Shown piece by piece: positions 21,251 through 32,900 of a DNA stretch of 64,000 bases. The DNA is from Drosophila pseudoobscura (lineage: Eukaryota; Arthropoda; Insecta; Diptera; Drosophilidae): positions 6,758,001-6,822,000 of the forward strand of contig NC_046683.1 of the NCBI RefSeq assembly GCF_009870125.1, written 5' to 3'. The notes beneath the pieces were generated by a model. It did not search any database. It was not told the origin of the DNA and saw only the letters and a program-made list of their open reading frames with translations. Both the position numbers and the translations under genes were made by a program. Position 1 is the first letter of the stretch. Each line of letters opens with the position of its first letter.

Positions 21251-23695
21251 TTATGCCACCAATGTCAAATTTGTCGCCGATGAGGCTGCCGTGTTGGAGG
21301 CTGGCCCGGTCCCAGGCATTGGGCATTGCAGCACTTGCACCGCCGGGTGATGGCTGCTGGCGGCCATGGCAGCGGCCAATGCATCCTGATCCAGCCACCG
21401 CTGCAGGTTCGCCTGCTGCTGCTGCTGGATGTACATCAGGTTGTCGTTGGAGACGGCGGCGTGGAGCTGCAGATTGAGACTGAAATTGCTGGCACTGCCT
21501 GTGGTGCCGCCGCAATTCCTGCTGCTGCTGCTGGCACTGTCGCTGTAGGTGGAGGAGCTGCTCTCGTAGCCGGACACGGGGGAGCCCTTGGGACAGCAGA
21601 AGCCGGTGGGTGAGAGGGCTGGTGCCGAGAACGGGCTGAGCACACTCTGGATGGGCGTGGATGTCTTGCTGTCGCTCCTGCCCTGAAACTGGTGCTGAGG
21701 ACTCCCGCCGAGGTTGCTGCCGGGAAATGTCTGCAGCTGGTAGGAGACTGGGGACCCGCTACCGCTGCCATTCGACGCTGCCTGCAGGTGCATGACCAGC
21801 GGCGACTGAAAGCTGCTGCCGGAGAGCGAGCTCCGAGCGTGGGGGGAGGGCGAGAAGCAGGCCGGATACGGATGGTTGCTCCAGATAATGGGATCCCGCT
21901 GCTCGCCGACCTTCTTGTTCTTCTTGAGGCGACGCTGCTGCTTCTTGCCATTCAGATCCTCGTGCTGGTCCTCATCGGCATCGCCCTCGACCGCCTCATC
22001 ATCGTCGTCCTCGACAATGCGCTCATCTTCCTCCTCGTGGGCATCCACCTCGTCAGCCTCCGAATCCCCAGCGCCGGCGGCGGCTTCGTCGTCGTCGTCC
22101 AGGAGATACGGCTTGAAGAGTTTGACCTGCTTGGAGGGCAGCTTGCGCTCGTACTCCGCTTCCGCCTCGACCTCCACGTCGACGTCGACATCCTCGCTCT
22201 CCTGCTCCTGCTCCTGCTCGTGCTCCGGCTCCGGTTCGCTCTTGATCGTCTCCAGCTTGCTGATCTTGTCGGGCTGCACGGGCGTGCAGTTCACCTTGCG
22301 CTTCCTGAAGGTCAGATCCACCCCGGCAGCATTGCGCGGCCGAAGGTGCTCCAGCTCCATTTCCTTCTCGAGCTTTTGCTGGCGGCGCGCGGAGCTGCCC
22401 AGCGACAGGTCCATGGGCGCCGGTGTGGGGGCTGCCTCCAGGCGACTCTGCACGAGCTGGTGGTCCGCTGGCGATGGCTGGGCCTGGGCAGCCAGGGCAT
22501 GGTGGTGGTGCGGCAGGTAAGTGTGGTAGGCGGCATAGGGATGGGCATGGGGATGCACATGCGGATGGGCATGTGGATGCGGATGTGGGTGTGGGTGTGG
22601 AATGTGGCTGGCAGCCGGGGAGACCGCGATTGGCACTTGCGTTGGCACTTGGACATTGGCAGCGTTAGGACTGTGGTTGCTGCTGCTGCTGCTCTGGGTA
22701 TATGGCAATGGGTTGGCACTGATGGCTGATGGCGTTGGCGTCGCTGTGGAGGCACTGCCGCTACCGCCGCTGCTGCTGCTGCTGTTGGCCATGGCTACTG
22801 CGGCCACAACGGCCACGATTTTGGCCGCCACCAGGACACCACCGGATGTGGTGGAGCCTTGGCTGGAGCTGCCATTGCTGGTGGCACTGCCATTGCTTAG
22901 GCTGCTGCTGCTGTTGGCGACTGCTGGAAGCTGCTGTGGCTGCGACTGCTGTTGTTGTTGCTGCTGTTGCTGCTGCTGCTGTTGTTGTTGCTGGTGGGGA
23001 TGCACTGCTGCCACTGGCACGGCCACGGGCACCGCCACAGGCACATGCAGATGTGGATGAGCAGCCAGCGGATGCGCATGGGGATGCGGATGCTGGTGCT
23101 GGTGCTGGTGCGGATGGTGGGCGGCAGCGAATCCATTGGCCAGCAGATGATGGGCATGGTGTGCCGCTGCAGCCGCCGCTGCGACATGATGCTGTAGATG
23201 ATGATGATGGTGGTGCATCTGGTGGACCAGCGGATGGTCCAACGGGTGGAACTGATGCGTCTTCACCTGTCCAGGTGTGGGGGACACCGACTGGTGTTGA
23301 TGGCTCTGCTGCTGGTGCTGGTGCTGGTGCTGGTGCTGTTGCTGCTGCTGTTGCTGCTGCTGGTGCTGATTGTTGGCCACCGAGGAGCGGAGATTGGGTT
23401 CACATTGCAGCCACTTTTGGATCTGGCGGCGATGGATGTTGTACTTGCGGGCGGTAGCCCGCTGGTTGCCCTTGCAGTCATTGTCATTGCGATACGATTC
23501 CAGGACCTGCAGCTTAAAGTGGGGCGTGAAGATGCGTCGAGAGCCCATTTTGGGGCTGCCCGAGGAGCTGTTGTTGTTCGGTTCGGACTGATCCTTCTGC
23601 TGGGACTGCGACTGCGACTGCGACTGCGAGTGTCGCTTTTGCACTCCTACTCCCGATGATCCATTGATGATCGAACTTTGTTCGCTGGTATCCAT
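21251..23695 (-). CDS. brk: brinker, Dpp-pathway transcriptional repressor
   Basis: Nuclear repressor that silences Dpp/BMP target genes where signalling is low; Dpp in turn represses brk. This is a single uninterrupted frame of 814 residues from ATG 23695 (context CAAAATGG, MDTSEQSS). An upstream in-frame TTG is not a likely start. The Brinker DNA-binding domain spans about residues 51-105 (GSRRIFTPHFKLQVLESYR to RRQIQKWLQCEP), a homeodomain-like helix-turn-helix that reads GGCGYY. The CtBP contact PMDLSLG is at residues 427-433 and the Groucho contact FKPY at 527-530, followed by acidic stretches. Between them lie long Gln, His, Ala and Ser runs that inflate the length, so repeat-length variation between strains is likely. 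The lack of introns matches D. melanogaster brk. Confidence 0.97.
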   Translation of the reverse strand: MDTSEQSSIINGSSGVGVQKRHSQSQSQSQSQQKDQSEPNNNSSSGSPKMGSRRIFTPHFKLQVLESYRNDNDCKGNQRATARKYNIHRRQIQKWLQCEPNLRSSVANNQHQQQQQQQQQHQHQHQHQQQSHQHQSVSPTPGQVKTHQFHPLDHPLVHQMHHHHHHLQHHVAAAAAAAHHAHHLLANGFAAAHHPHQHQHQHPHPHAHPLAAHPHLHVPVAVPVAVPVAAVHPHQQQQQQQQQQQQQQQQSQPQQLPAVANSSSSLSNGSATSNGSSSQGSTTSGGVLVAAKIVAVVAAVAMANSSSSSGGSGSASTATPTPSAISANPLPYTQSSSSSNHSPNAANVQVPTQVPIAVSPAASHIPHPHPHPHPHAHPHVHPHAHPYAAYHTYLPHHHHALAAQAQPSPADHQLVQSRLEAAPTPAPMDLSLGSSARRQQKLEKEMELEHLRPRNAAGVDLTFRKRKVNCTPVQPDKISKLETIKSEPEPEHEQEQEQESEDVDVDVEVEAEAEYERKLPSKQVKLFKPYLLDDDDEAAAGAGDSEADEVDAHEEEDERIVEDDDDEAVEGDADEDQHEDLNGKKQQRRLKKNKKVGEQRDPIIWSNHPYPACFSPSPHARSSLSGSSFQSPLVMHLQAASNGSGSGSPVSYQLQTFPGSNLGGSPQHQFQGRSDSKTSTPIQSVLSPFSAPALSPTGFCCPKGSPVSGYESSSSTYSDSASSSSRNCGGTTGSASNFSLNLQLHAAVSNDNLMYIQQQQQANLQRWLDQDALAAAMAASSHHPAVQVLQCPMPGTGPASNTAASSATNLTLVA

Positions 23696-23934
23696 TTTGG
23701 TTCGATGTTGGGTGCTCCGGTCGTGTAAAACGGTTTCTATCAAAAATATAGATATCTCTTTCTCTCTCTCTCTCTCTATCTCTCTATCTCTTTCCAGTTA
23801 CTTTGTATATGGGTTTGATTGTATCAAAAGGCTTTGTTGGTGTTGGTATTGGAGCTGTTGCTTTTGTTGCTGTTGCTTTTGTTGCTGTTGCTGTTGTGGT
23901 TGTTGTAGCCAATGCTGCTACATGCGTGCGACGC

Positions 23935-23959
23935 CTGCGCTTTCATAACTCGCGATCCG
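23935..23959. repeat. 25-bp direct repeat, copy 1
   Basis: Identical to 24497-24521. It contains TTTCATAACTCGCGATCC and follows a GTTGCT-rich tract, as the other copy does. Confidence 0.85.
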
Positions 23960-24496
23960 GCAGCCCTGGTTTCTGGTCTGGCCTGAGGCGCCCACGGTGA
24001 CTGCGACAAATACAACGACAGCGATGACGATGACGACGACGACGTTCACGTTGACAGCGACGTCCGTCCGCTCTCTCGCACACACAGGTTAGCCCACAGA
24101 GTGTGTAAGCCAACAACAACACGCGGGAAAAAGTTCCGTAAAAAAACACACAGTAAAAAAATAATAGTTATATTGATTTCACACAAAAAACTATATACGT
24201 TTTTAGCCTTTGGTCGCGTTCAACAGTTTTGTTAGATAGTGTTTAGTTGTGTTTTTTGTTTTTTTGTTTTATAGTTATATAGTTATTTTATAATTTATTT
24301 TTTTGCTTTTTGCTGCTGCGTGCTGCTCGAACGACGATGGCGCTGTTTCTGAGTTTGGATTTCAGTTTTGAGCTGTTTCGCTGCTGTTCTTTTTGAATGC
24401 TGCTCGAGTGCTGCTGCTGCTATATGGCTATGGCTATGGCTGCTACTGCTACTGCCACTACTACTGCTGTTGCTGTTGCTGCTGCTGCTGCTGCTG

Positions 24497-24521
24497 CTGC
24501 GCTTTCATAACTCGCGATCCG
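24497..24521. repeat. 25-bp direct repeat, copy 2
   Basis: Identical to 23935-23959 and in the same orientation, 562 bp away. It follows a CTG-repeat tract. Confidence 0.85.
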
Positions 24522-24850
24522 CACGGCAAGGAATCCAAAACACAATTGTTCTGCCCTCAGCGTTCTACTTCAAAGATACGTTCTAGACTGGCTCGGCTCG
24601 ACGGCAGTTCGCTGCTGTGTATGTCGGCGGATGCCTCTGCCGGCGTTGCGCTGCTGCTGCTGCTGCTACGGCGGCGGCGGCGGCTGGCTCTTGCTGTTCA
24701 CTCACACTCGCGCACACAGGCGGCCGGGGCACCAGAATGAAACCAAATGAAACGGGCAAACGATGCGATACGAGACGGCACGACACTACACGAAACGAAA
24801 CTCACGACGCTCAGTCTGGGTCTGCTGCCTGCCTTTTGCATGTGGGTGCG

Positions 24851-24873
24851 TGTGTGTGTGTGTGTGTGTGTGT
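24851..24873. repeat. (TG)n microsatellite
   Basis: Uninterrupted TG run about 1.2 kb upstream of the brk start codon. Confidence 0.9.
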
Positions 24874-25331
24874 ATCTGAGTGTCGTTGTATCTGCGTTCT
24901 AATAGCTCATCAACAGCACCTGTGTGTGCGTGTGTGTGTGTGAGTGAGAACGAGTCGTCGTGAGTGAGAACGAGTGTCAGCAGACACTTGGCGGCGGCGG
25001 TGGCCCATAGGGTCGCCTCTCCTCTCTCACGGCGGAGGAGCCAGAGCCCAGAGCCAGTTCCAATATGCTTCAGCAATAACAACAATGCAAGACCACGGCG
25101 CTGAGCGTTGCAGACAAACTGACGACAATCGTCGGCGAGGTGTCTGCGCCACTGTATGAGTGTGTATCGGTGTGCACTCGTGTGCATTTGTGTAAGAGAG
25201 ACCCGCACCAATACCCGTTCTTGTCGGCGCGACCGCGCGGCGCTTTTGTGAGCGCGCTGCTGGTTGCGCCCCGTTCGGAACGGACAGAAGGGGACGGAAC
25301 CAGCTCTACCCCGTCCCCAAGCCCGACGTCT

Positions 25332-25346
25332 CCCCCCCCCCCCCCC
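25332..25346. repeat. C15 homopolymer
   Basis: Run of 15 cytosines; its length may be unreliable in sequencing. Confidence 0.9.
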
Positions 25347-27032
25347 TCCCACCATGCTTAGCCCCCCTGGCGACGCAGTCGTCGCCTCACTGACTGACCC
25401 GACAAGCGCACCGTGAAGCAAATTACATGCGCAGAGGAGTTAGGCAAGGGCATTGAATTGCCAGCAACAGATAAGAGTAGGAATACCGGGTTCTGGATGC
25501 AGATGTATACAAAAAAATATTTTGTTAAGTTAATATATAAATTCCATCTATTTTCTATATATTCTATTCTTTTTTCCTTTATTTTAAAATATCCTCAAAA
25601 TGTTTTGTTTTTTTTTTTTGAAAACACCATTTTTATTTGATATTCGCCCCACTGTGCTGCGACGACAGCGCCCCACGTTTGTGGGACTGCGGTTGCTGGT
25701 GCTGTTTCTAGCTCTGCCAGGCACATCTACCTACATACATACATATGGATGTGCATGTGTAGTCACATGTCTATGTGTGCGCCAGAGTCGTGGCTGCCAG
25801 ACATTCTGGCACTGGCACTGGCATTAGGGCCCCGCCGAGTGCCGAGTGCTCGGTCCCGTCCTGCCTAGCCCGGCGCACCCCCCCCTCCACCATTAACAAC
25901 AACAACAGCCCACACGGCGACAACGACTGACGCGGCGACAGAGCGACGCAACAGATCGTCAAATGAACTTGTTGAGCATTACCGGTCCAAAGGGGGGTGG
26001 GGGTGCGCATGTCACTCGTGTGCGCGCTCTCTCTCTCTCCGCTCTCTTGCTCTCACTGAGAATCAACTGTTGAATGCAGCAAACAGCGTTGCATTTTTTA
26101 TATGTACAGCAGTTTTTGTTGGCGGCAGTGTGCATGCATATTCACATACATATTTACATACATACATATACAGCGATAGCTTATTTCTGTCGACGTTGCC
26201 GCCGCCGCCACCCTGTCTAAGCTCAAAGACAAAAAAAGGGCATAGCCACGCAGCAGCCATGCAATAAATGCAGCAGCAACCAAAACGATGAGAAGTCCCG
26301 CACTTGTTGCGAATGACAAACGAAAAAGGTCTCCTCGGCCTCTGCTGCTTCTTCTCCTTCTTTCACAGAAATCTGCGCGTCGCTGCCGTCGTCGTCGTCG
26401 TCGTCAACTGGAATTCATGAATGAAACACATATGCAGAGATCTCTTTTCCTGTCTCTCTCTCTCTCCCTGGGTGTGTGTGTGTGTGTGGTGTGTGCGGAG
26501 GCTGTCACTGAGGCTGCCTGACAGTGGGCCGATTTTGGTTGCGTGTGTATGCAAATTCATAAATCCAACAAAAATTATGGCATAAAAAAAGAGTGTTTTC
26601 AACATCATTTTGCGCGTGCGATATCCCGAAGGGGGAGCGAGCGAGATGGATGGATGCCAATGATAGCATTGACTCCCCTCATCCCCCGTCTGACCGATGG
26701 ATGGCTGCGGTCGGTCCGCTGATAGATCTCAGCCTCATTCCCCATCACTCACCAAGAGCAGAACATTACACTGTCCAACATGGATGAGAGTCGCTATGAC
26801 GAGATGTTTTCTGCATCTCAACCCATATTCCACTGTGCCTGAACTCCCACTCTCTAATCCCCATTCGACTGCTCCTACACTCGCAATCCCAATCCCATTG
26901 CTCGTGGAGTTCTAACCCCACTGTTTGTGCACTCTCCGCCCAAATCTGCCTGCACCACCCATCCCATCCCTGCTTCAACCCCTGCAGCCCACTGTGCCTT
27001 AACCCCTTCCTCAACAACCGCAGGGCCACGAA

Positions 27033-27048
27033 GACGACGCATTGTCTG
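27033..27048 (+). promoter_or_regulatory. Exact silencer element 3.3 kb upstream of brk
   Basis: GACGAC GCATT GTCTG fits GRCGNC-N5-GTCTG exactly. It is a predicted Mad/Medea/Schnurri docking site for Dpp-dependent repression of brk. Confidence 0.65.
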
Positions 27049-27514
27049 GAATGAAATGGAATGGCGGCTCTGGTGCGCTGGAAGGGAGTGGGACAGAATG
27101 GTGTGGAATTGGAGCCTGTGACAGTGGAGCGCCTGGAAAAGGAGAATACTTTTTAAATGCATTTCCCAGTAAAACAAAAAACAACAACAAAAAATCAACC
27201 GAAAATATGCCGAAAACAAAATTAAAGATACAACAAAAACTTCAAAAGCAACAACAACAACAAAAGGTGTTCGTGTGTCTGTGTGTGTGTGTGTTGAAAA
27301 TGAAAATCAAAAGAATTCCACTTTTTTTTAGACCCCGTCGGCTTCTAAATCGATTTATCAAAAACAAAACAAAAAACCTAAGAAGAAGAAGCAGAATCAG
27401 AATAAGAAGAAGTGGAGGTAAAAAAAAAGGCGGAAAAGACGAAGGAAAAGAGATAAAAATTGAATATAAAAAAAGGTAACGTACAAATCGAAGAGCCCAT
27501 ACACACAATAGATG

Positions 27515-27537
27515 CACACACACACACACACACACAC
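27515..27537. repeat. (CA)n microsatellite
   Basis: CA run in the brk upstream region. Confidence 0.9.
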
Positions 27538-27691
27538 TCAGACACCCACGGGGGCACACACTTGGATGGGGAGACCGACAGACGAACGGACGGACGAACG
27601 GACGGACGGAACGACAGGCCCATGAATTGATTAAAAAGTTGAAAACAAAAAAATAACAAAAAAGAAGGCTTATGCCGATGATCGAAACTAG

Positions 27692-27882
27692 ATACCCTTG
27701 CAGATCGATCGCATCGACTGAATCTCTCTATGATATAATGGATCCGATCGGTACTATTTTAGCTGTTTTATTCTTTCGAAACGTACAAGTACATATTTTC
27801 CCGGTAATATGTACCCTTTATCCCTTCCTTGCGTTACAAATACCTAATCAAAGTGTTAATACCCTCTTTGGAAAAGGGTATA
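27692..27882. mobile_element. Small transposon-like fragment with ATACCCTT termini
   Basis: About 190 bp bounded by ATACCCTT (27692-27699) and its inverted copy AAGGGTAT (27874-27881), opening with ATACCCTTGCAGAT. This terminal sequence resembles the INE-1/DINE-1 class of short non-autonomous fly elements, but the interior was not identified. Confidence 0.4.
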
Positions 27883-28189
27883 CAAAAACTAAAGTGGGAA
27901 ACGGGTAGGGAAAGGGGAAAGGGAAAAGGGGAAAGGGCGCGGCAGTCAGCAACGAAGACGAAGGCACAGCCAAACGACGTGCTGGGGCACTTATGATCTC
28001 TGATCGGGCGAGACTATAGGGCTCCGACGGGGTAGCGTTGGACGAGTGGAGCAGGGGAGTTGGAGAGGGGGACAGCTCTCAAGCGAACGAGGGCCTCAGG
28101 TTGGGGCCTGACCAACGCTGCCGCCGTGCTGTCTGCGTTTGAATAAGCCCACACAAACACACAGACACACACGCGAGCGCAGCGCGCAA

Positions 28190-28260
28190 TAGAGGGAGAG
28201 CCAGAGAGAGAAAGAGATCGCGAGAGCGAGAGAAAGAGAGAGAGTGAGGGATCAGAGGAG
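28190..28260. repeat. GA-rich tract
   Basis: Repeated GAGAG units, which are potential GAGA-factor binding sequence in the brk upstream region. Confidence 0.6.
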
Positions 28261-28606
28261 CCAGATGAGAGTGTGGTGGACCAGGAGAAACGGAGAGTGG
28301 GAGATCAGGAGGCCGTGGAAGGGAACAGAAAGAGCCACAAACTGATGAAACAGGAGAGCGGACAGGCAGCGCAAAATGAAGTATACCCAGCGTTGTGGAT
28401 ACACCAGCGTTAAGGATACTCCCCAGGACTCCATCAGCACTTACGAAATAAAATGAAATTGTCAACAGGAAATTCTTTACCTATGATCAAGCACGCCCGC
28501 CCCACACTCACCTAACCAATGACTAAGCGAAGAGCACTCTACTCGTAACTAGAAACAACAACAAAAACTAGAAGAAAATGCCAGGCTCCGTTGACCGAAT
28601 CTTCAC

Positions 28607-28859
28607 ATACCCTTGCAGATTGTTGTAGTATTATATAACCATTCGGTCATATTTGGTTGAGTTACAGGCATACAAATGAACATAGATATTGTACTATATA
28701 TACTATATACTGAATCGATCTTGGGGACTCTCGTAATTTCTGCATTTCGGCTTTCAATGATCCAGAATAGAGGTACATATATGCACGATTTATAGAGTTT
28801 ACAACTCTTATCTGTGCACCATAATTATACATACGTACATGTACCCTCAGTAAGGGTAT
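28607..28859. mobile_element. Second transposon-like fragment with ATACCCTT termini
   Basis: About 250 bp with the same 14-base opening as the 27.7 kb element (ATACCCTTGCAGAT) and the same inverted end (AAGGGTAT at 28852-28859). Two such copies within 1 kb support a repeat family. Confidence 0.4.
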
Positions 28860-29919
28860 AGAACTACATAGTCCCCGCTTCCAATAGTGCGATGCGATCC
28901 GGGGTCTTATCAGGCGATAACATCAAACAAAGGCAATTCAAGTGCTAAATTCTATTTGTTGGCGGCCCAATAAAAAATCGATTTTGTAAACAGTTTTCTT
29001 TTACGAGTACATGTATGTATTTTCTTTGTTTTTTCCTGTTTTTAATTTTTTTCAAGAATTACAAAGTGCAACAAACGTGGAAGATAGATGAATAAGTACC
29101 AGCGGAATCCAATCCCACAATCGTACGAGTGCGAGTGCGAGTGCGAGTATCTGTGCCTCATATCTGGCACTATCTGTCAGGGCCTTTGTTCTGGGGGGGA
29201 ACCGAACACGAAGTGCCGCCTCACCCGTTTATCGGTGGCATATATTTCAAGCTCCAATCTGTAGCGCTACTGCTGGACTATCCATTGACTGAATAGTGAT
29301 ATCTTGTTGATATTTGACCCCCTTTCCCTGTGAAAATCCGCGGTTTAATCACGTTTCGGATACGTTTCATTTTTAAGGCTATCGATTATGTAAAAACAGC
29401 TATCGGGCTCTTGGTGTCGATCGGTTTTCGATTCTTGTCACCGATAAAAAGCGCTTAATTTTTGGGTTGGATATTTTCAAGGTTCCGGATGGGGCTTACT
29501 GGGAATGTGGTGCGCTCTGCCATATTCATTTTCAGTTCTCATTCTCACTGTTTTGCCCTCTTCTTGTACTTCGTTCCCCACAATCATAACGATTCACAAT
29601 GCCAGCATTAAGGATCGGTCGCTGCACGACGACGCTCCCTGGTCCCCCGTCCAATTCCAGGTAACTACGATTCCGCAGCGGACTCAGGCGCCTAATGGAT
29701 AGTTCTTCTTGGAAAAGAAAGCGGCCTGCCAAAGCTCAAAGCCAGCCACAAAAAGCCAACGTCATGGGTACGGACAACGTTGTCGTTGTCGTTCCAGGCA
29801 CCTTGGTCGACGCTCCCCTCCCTTCCTACCTTCCCCCAACCCCCATTCCTCTTGACAGCCTGTTGCCTGCCCCTGCATCTGCCCCTTGTCATAGTAGCCT
29901 GTTGCCTGCCCCTATGGGC

Positions 29920-29935
29920 CAGACATTGGGCCGCC
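29920..29935 (-). promoter_or_regulatory. Exact silencer element 6.2 kb upstream of brk
   Basis: Minus strand reads GGCGGC CCAAT GTCTG, an exact match to GRCGNC-N5-GTCTG. Confidence 0.65.
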
Positions 29936-32900
29936 GTTGTCGTCGTTGTCGTTGTTTTTGCTGTTGCTGCACTGAAAAAGCTGAAAGATAGTTTCGTATC
30001 TACGGGTCGGATTGTGTGTATTATTTCTTATAAATTAAATTTTGTATATCGTTTTGATGCTTAGTGGATGACCATTCTAAGATCGAATCAATTATTTTTT
30101 ATGCACATTTATATAATGATATAACTAAATCTAGATGGCTTTAAACAATCTCATAATCTCCTTCTACATATGTAATATAATAGTAAAATATTCCAGAGCT
30201 AATTTTAAAGCATTCATCCCACAAAAATCTCAATCAGCTGAGGAAGGGACCACATGGAAGCTCTGCTCCAATCCATATTTCTTATGGGATCAATAGAATC
30301 CAGTTCTAAACTATAAGGATCTTGGAGGAGGTTCTCCAAAAGGCCTCGAAGATTGCACTAAAGGTAAATATATTTTATTTCTCATTTGATTGAATCTATA
30401 AAATGGTACAAGTTACGATTGAGAGAATTGCATTTTCTTTCAGTGTATCGGAAGGCGCATTTTTATGCGCGCTGACCAAAAGGAACATATATATGTATGT
30501 GTGTGTGTGTGTGTGCGAGTGTAGGAGCAGAAGGAGATGAAGATGGAGAAGGAGGTGCTCTGTGGCGGTGGCTGGAGTTAGGGGCCCAGGGCTGCGGCAG
30601 GCAGTACTCATACACATGCGAAAGGCGATGCGCGAAGGCAAAACTTTTATTAACTTTTCCAAGAAATGGAATTTCTTGGATCCTTGTGGTGTGCCCTCCT
30701 CTGCCTGTTGCTGTTGCCTGTTTTCGCTTCGCTTGGCCTGACTTTTAATGCTGCTGCGCCTCTGCCTCTGCCTCCGCCCTTCCTCTGCAACGCCACAGCT
30801 TCACATACACACACATGTACTGCCATGAGCTTCAGGTGTTCTCTCCTGTTTCTTTTGTGCCTTTGCCTTTGCTTTTGCTCTTGCTTTTGCCTTTGCCTTT
30901 GCCTTGGACCAGCGCTAGTTAGCCGCAGTCGCAGTCGTTTTCGTTGTTTCTGTTGCTGTTGCTGTTGCCGTTGCCATGGCTGTCGACGTCTCTGCTGTGG
31001 TTGCGGTTGCAGTTTCGCGGCATTCTTTCGCTGGCCAAAGGGTGGAGCTGTGTGTGTGTGCGGGGTGCAGTGTGGGGTCGAGAGGAGGGTCCGTCGTCAA
31101 TTTGAGTCAATTTCTGTTTTGCAGTCGAACGTGAACGAAGCGCATAAATAACGTAAAACAAAACAAGAAGAAGAAGATGTAGAAGAATCAGAAAGGCAGA
31201 AGCAGAATTCGAGGCACAAGAAGAAGCAGAACCAGAAGAAACAGGAATGAAATTCTATCTTCGGGTTTCGAAGTTTCTGCTACCCTAACCTCAGTGCTCC
31301 ACATTATGAGGTCTGACTCCATTTAACAGAAAAAACTGCGGAACATCATATTCAATCAAGTTCATCAATCTTTTTCATATACATAAACTGTTGCTCCTGT
31401 ATCTCATCCTTACAATGATCTCGTGTATCTTTAGAATTGTAGGGGAATTTATATTTACGGCTTTGCGAAATTCTGTTGGTCTAAGCTCCAACTTTTTACA
31501 AAGCAACAAGCTTGAATAGCCTTTTTCATTGTACAAATAGCCCTATAGAATAAATATTGAAAATACATATATTTAGAAATAATGTATAAAAAGAACTCTT
31601 AAAACTATAGACATTGGAGGATGATAAGAAAATTAGATTGATAATGGTCCTCCCTTCTTTGCATTGCAAACATTTGGTCGAAATCATCATGTCCACGGAA
31701 ATGGGTACTAGAAGAATCAGCAGTAGCAGAAGAGGGAGCCAAGGCAGAAGAAGCAGGCGCTGCCTGGTCTGCCTGGGGCCTGCGCCTTCCTTCATATTGG
31801 GAGCCCTCCAATACCACTACCAACACACTCGCACTCACACACACACACAAATGCACATGCACATGAGACAGAACCACAGAAAACGCAGCGGATATAAAGG
31901 ACAGAGACACCAGCGGACGCCTACGTGCTTTGGCAGCGGCAACAAAAACGATGCAGCTGTGCACAGCAGGAACACGGGGGATCAGAAGGGGGGAAAGAGG
32001 AGCGACGCGACTGTAGCAGCGGGGCAATCGAAGACGCTGGCGCACTCTGGCAGACATACTGGCAGGCGGCTCTTCCTCTTCTCCTTCCCCTTCATCATCC
32101 AACCCACAAAAGCAGCATAAAGCGAGCGCCACACTGTACACTGCACATGTGTGTGTGAGTGAATGAGCGCGCGCGTGAGTGTCAATGTGGGGAGAGAGAT
32201 AGAGTGAGAGAGGAGCCAGTGCTTAGTGTCTCTCTTCCTCTTCTGCTCACGTTGCTGCTGCCACTGCTACTGCTGTTTCCCCCCTCCACAGACACTGCTG
32301 CTACTCCGGCTGCTGATGTGTGTATATGTGTGAGGCATTTGTATTTTTAGTACAAGATTGTTGTTTAAACAAACAGGTTTTTTTTACACCGCAGCACATA
32401 CATAACTCGTCTGTCGAGCTGACCGAACCGAGCCGAACCGAACCGCACCGCTCCTCCCTGTCATGCCCCCTGCCCTTCCTTCTGCCTATCAAGCAGCGCC
32501 ACATTGTATGCCGGCTTTGGCTGTCGGCTCGACACCGACACCGACGCCTCCGCTTGCAGTAGGCTGCGCTGCGCTGCGCTGTTGTCGATTTTCAATTGGA
32601 AAGATGTCGAACGTCGGCAGACAGAGCGGCAGTCCGTCCCGTCGGTCAGGCCGAAGGGTGAGTGATCGGTGGAGGGAGACAAGAGCGAAGAACAGCGGAG
32701 CTTAGCTAATTTTCCATGGCCCAGCCCTGGCGCCAGCACAGTCGTGTCTATATTGGTTAGAGTGCAGCCCTGGCAATGCGACGATCTGCTTGGATCTCCT
32801 CTGTCCTCCTCTGCTTTTGCTTTGCTTTACCTCTGCTCTTGCTCTGCTCTACCTCTGCTATGATTTGCTTTACATCTGCTCCGCTCTTCTCTTCGCTGCT

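Larger units (their letters stand above)
23696..24600 (-). promoter_or_regulatory. brk 5' UTR and promoter-proximal region
   Basis: This region lies immediately upstream of the brk start codon. It contains CT-rich and GTTGCT-type repeats and two exact copies of a 25-bp sequence (23935-23959 and 24497-24521). A TATA-like AT-rich stretch lies around 24270-24290. I could not fix a transcription start. Confidence 0.5.

Noticed and set aside
21692..22729. 345-codon plus-strand frame opposite brk
   Set aside because: It is the complement of low-complexity brk coding sequence (Leu/Val and Arg/His runs) and has no domain; a shadow of the real gene.
24481..24503. CTG repeat resembling a disease-type triplet expansion
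   Set aside because: Short CTG/CAG tracts are common in Drosophila DNA and this one lies in non-coding brk flank. Nothing suggests special function.
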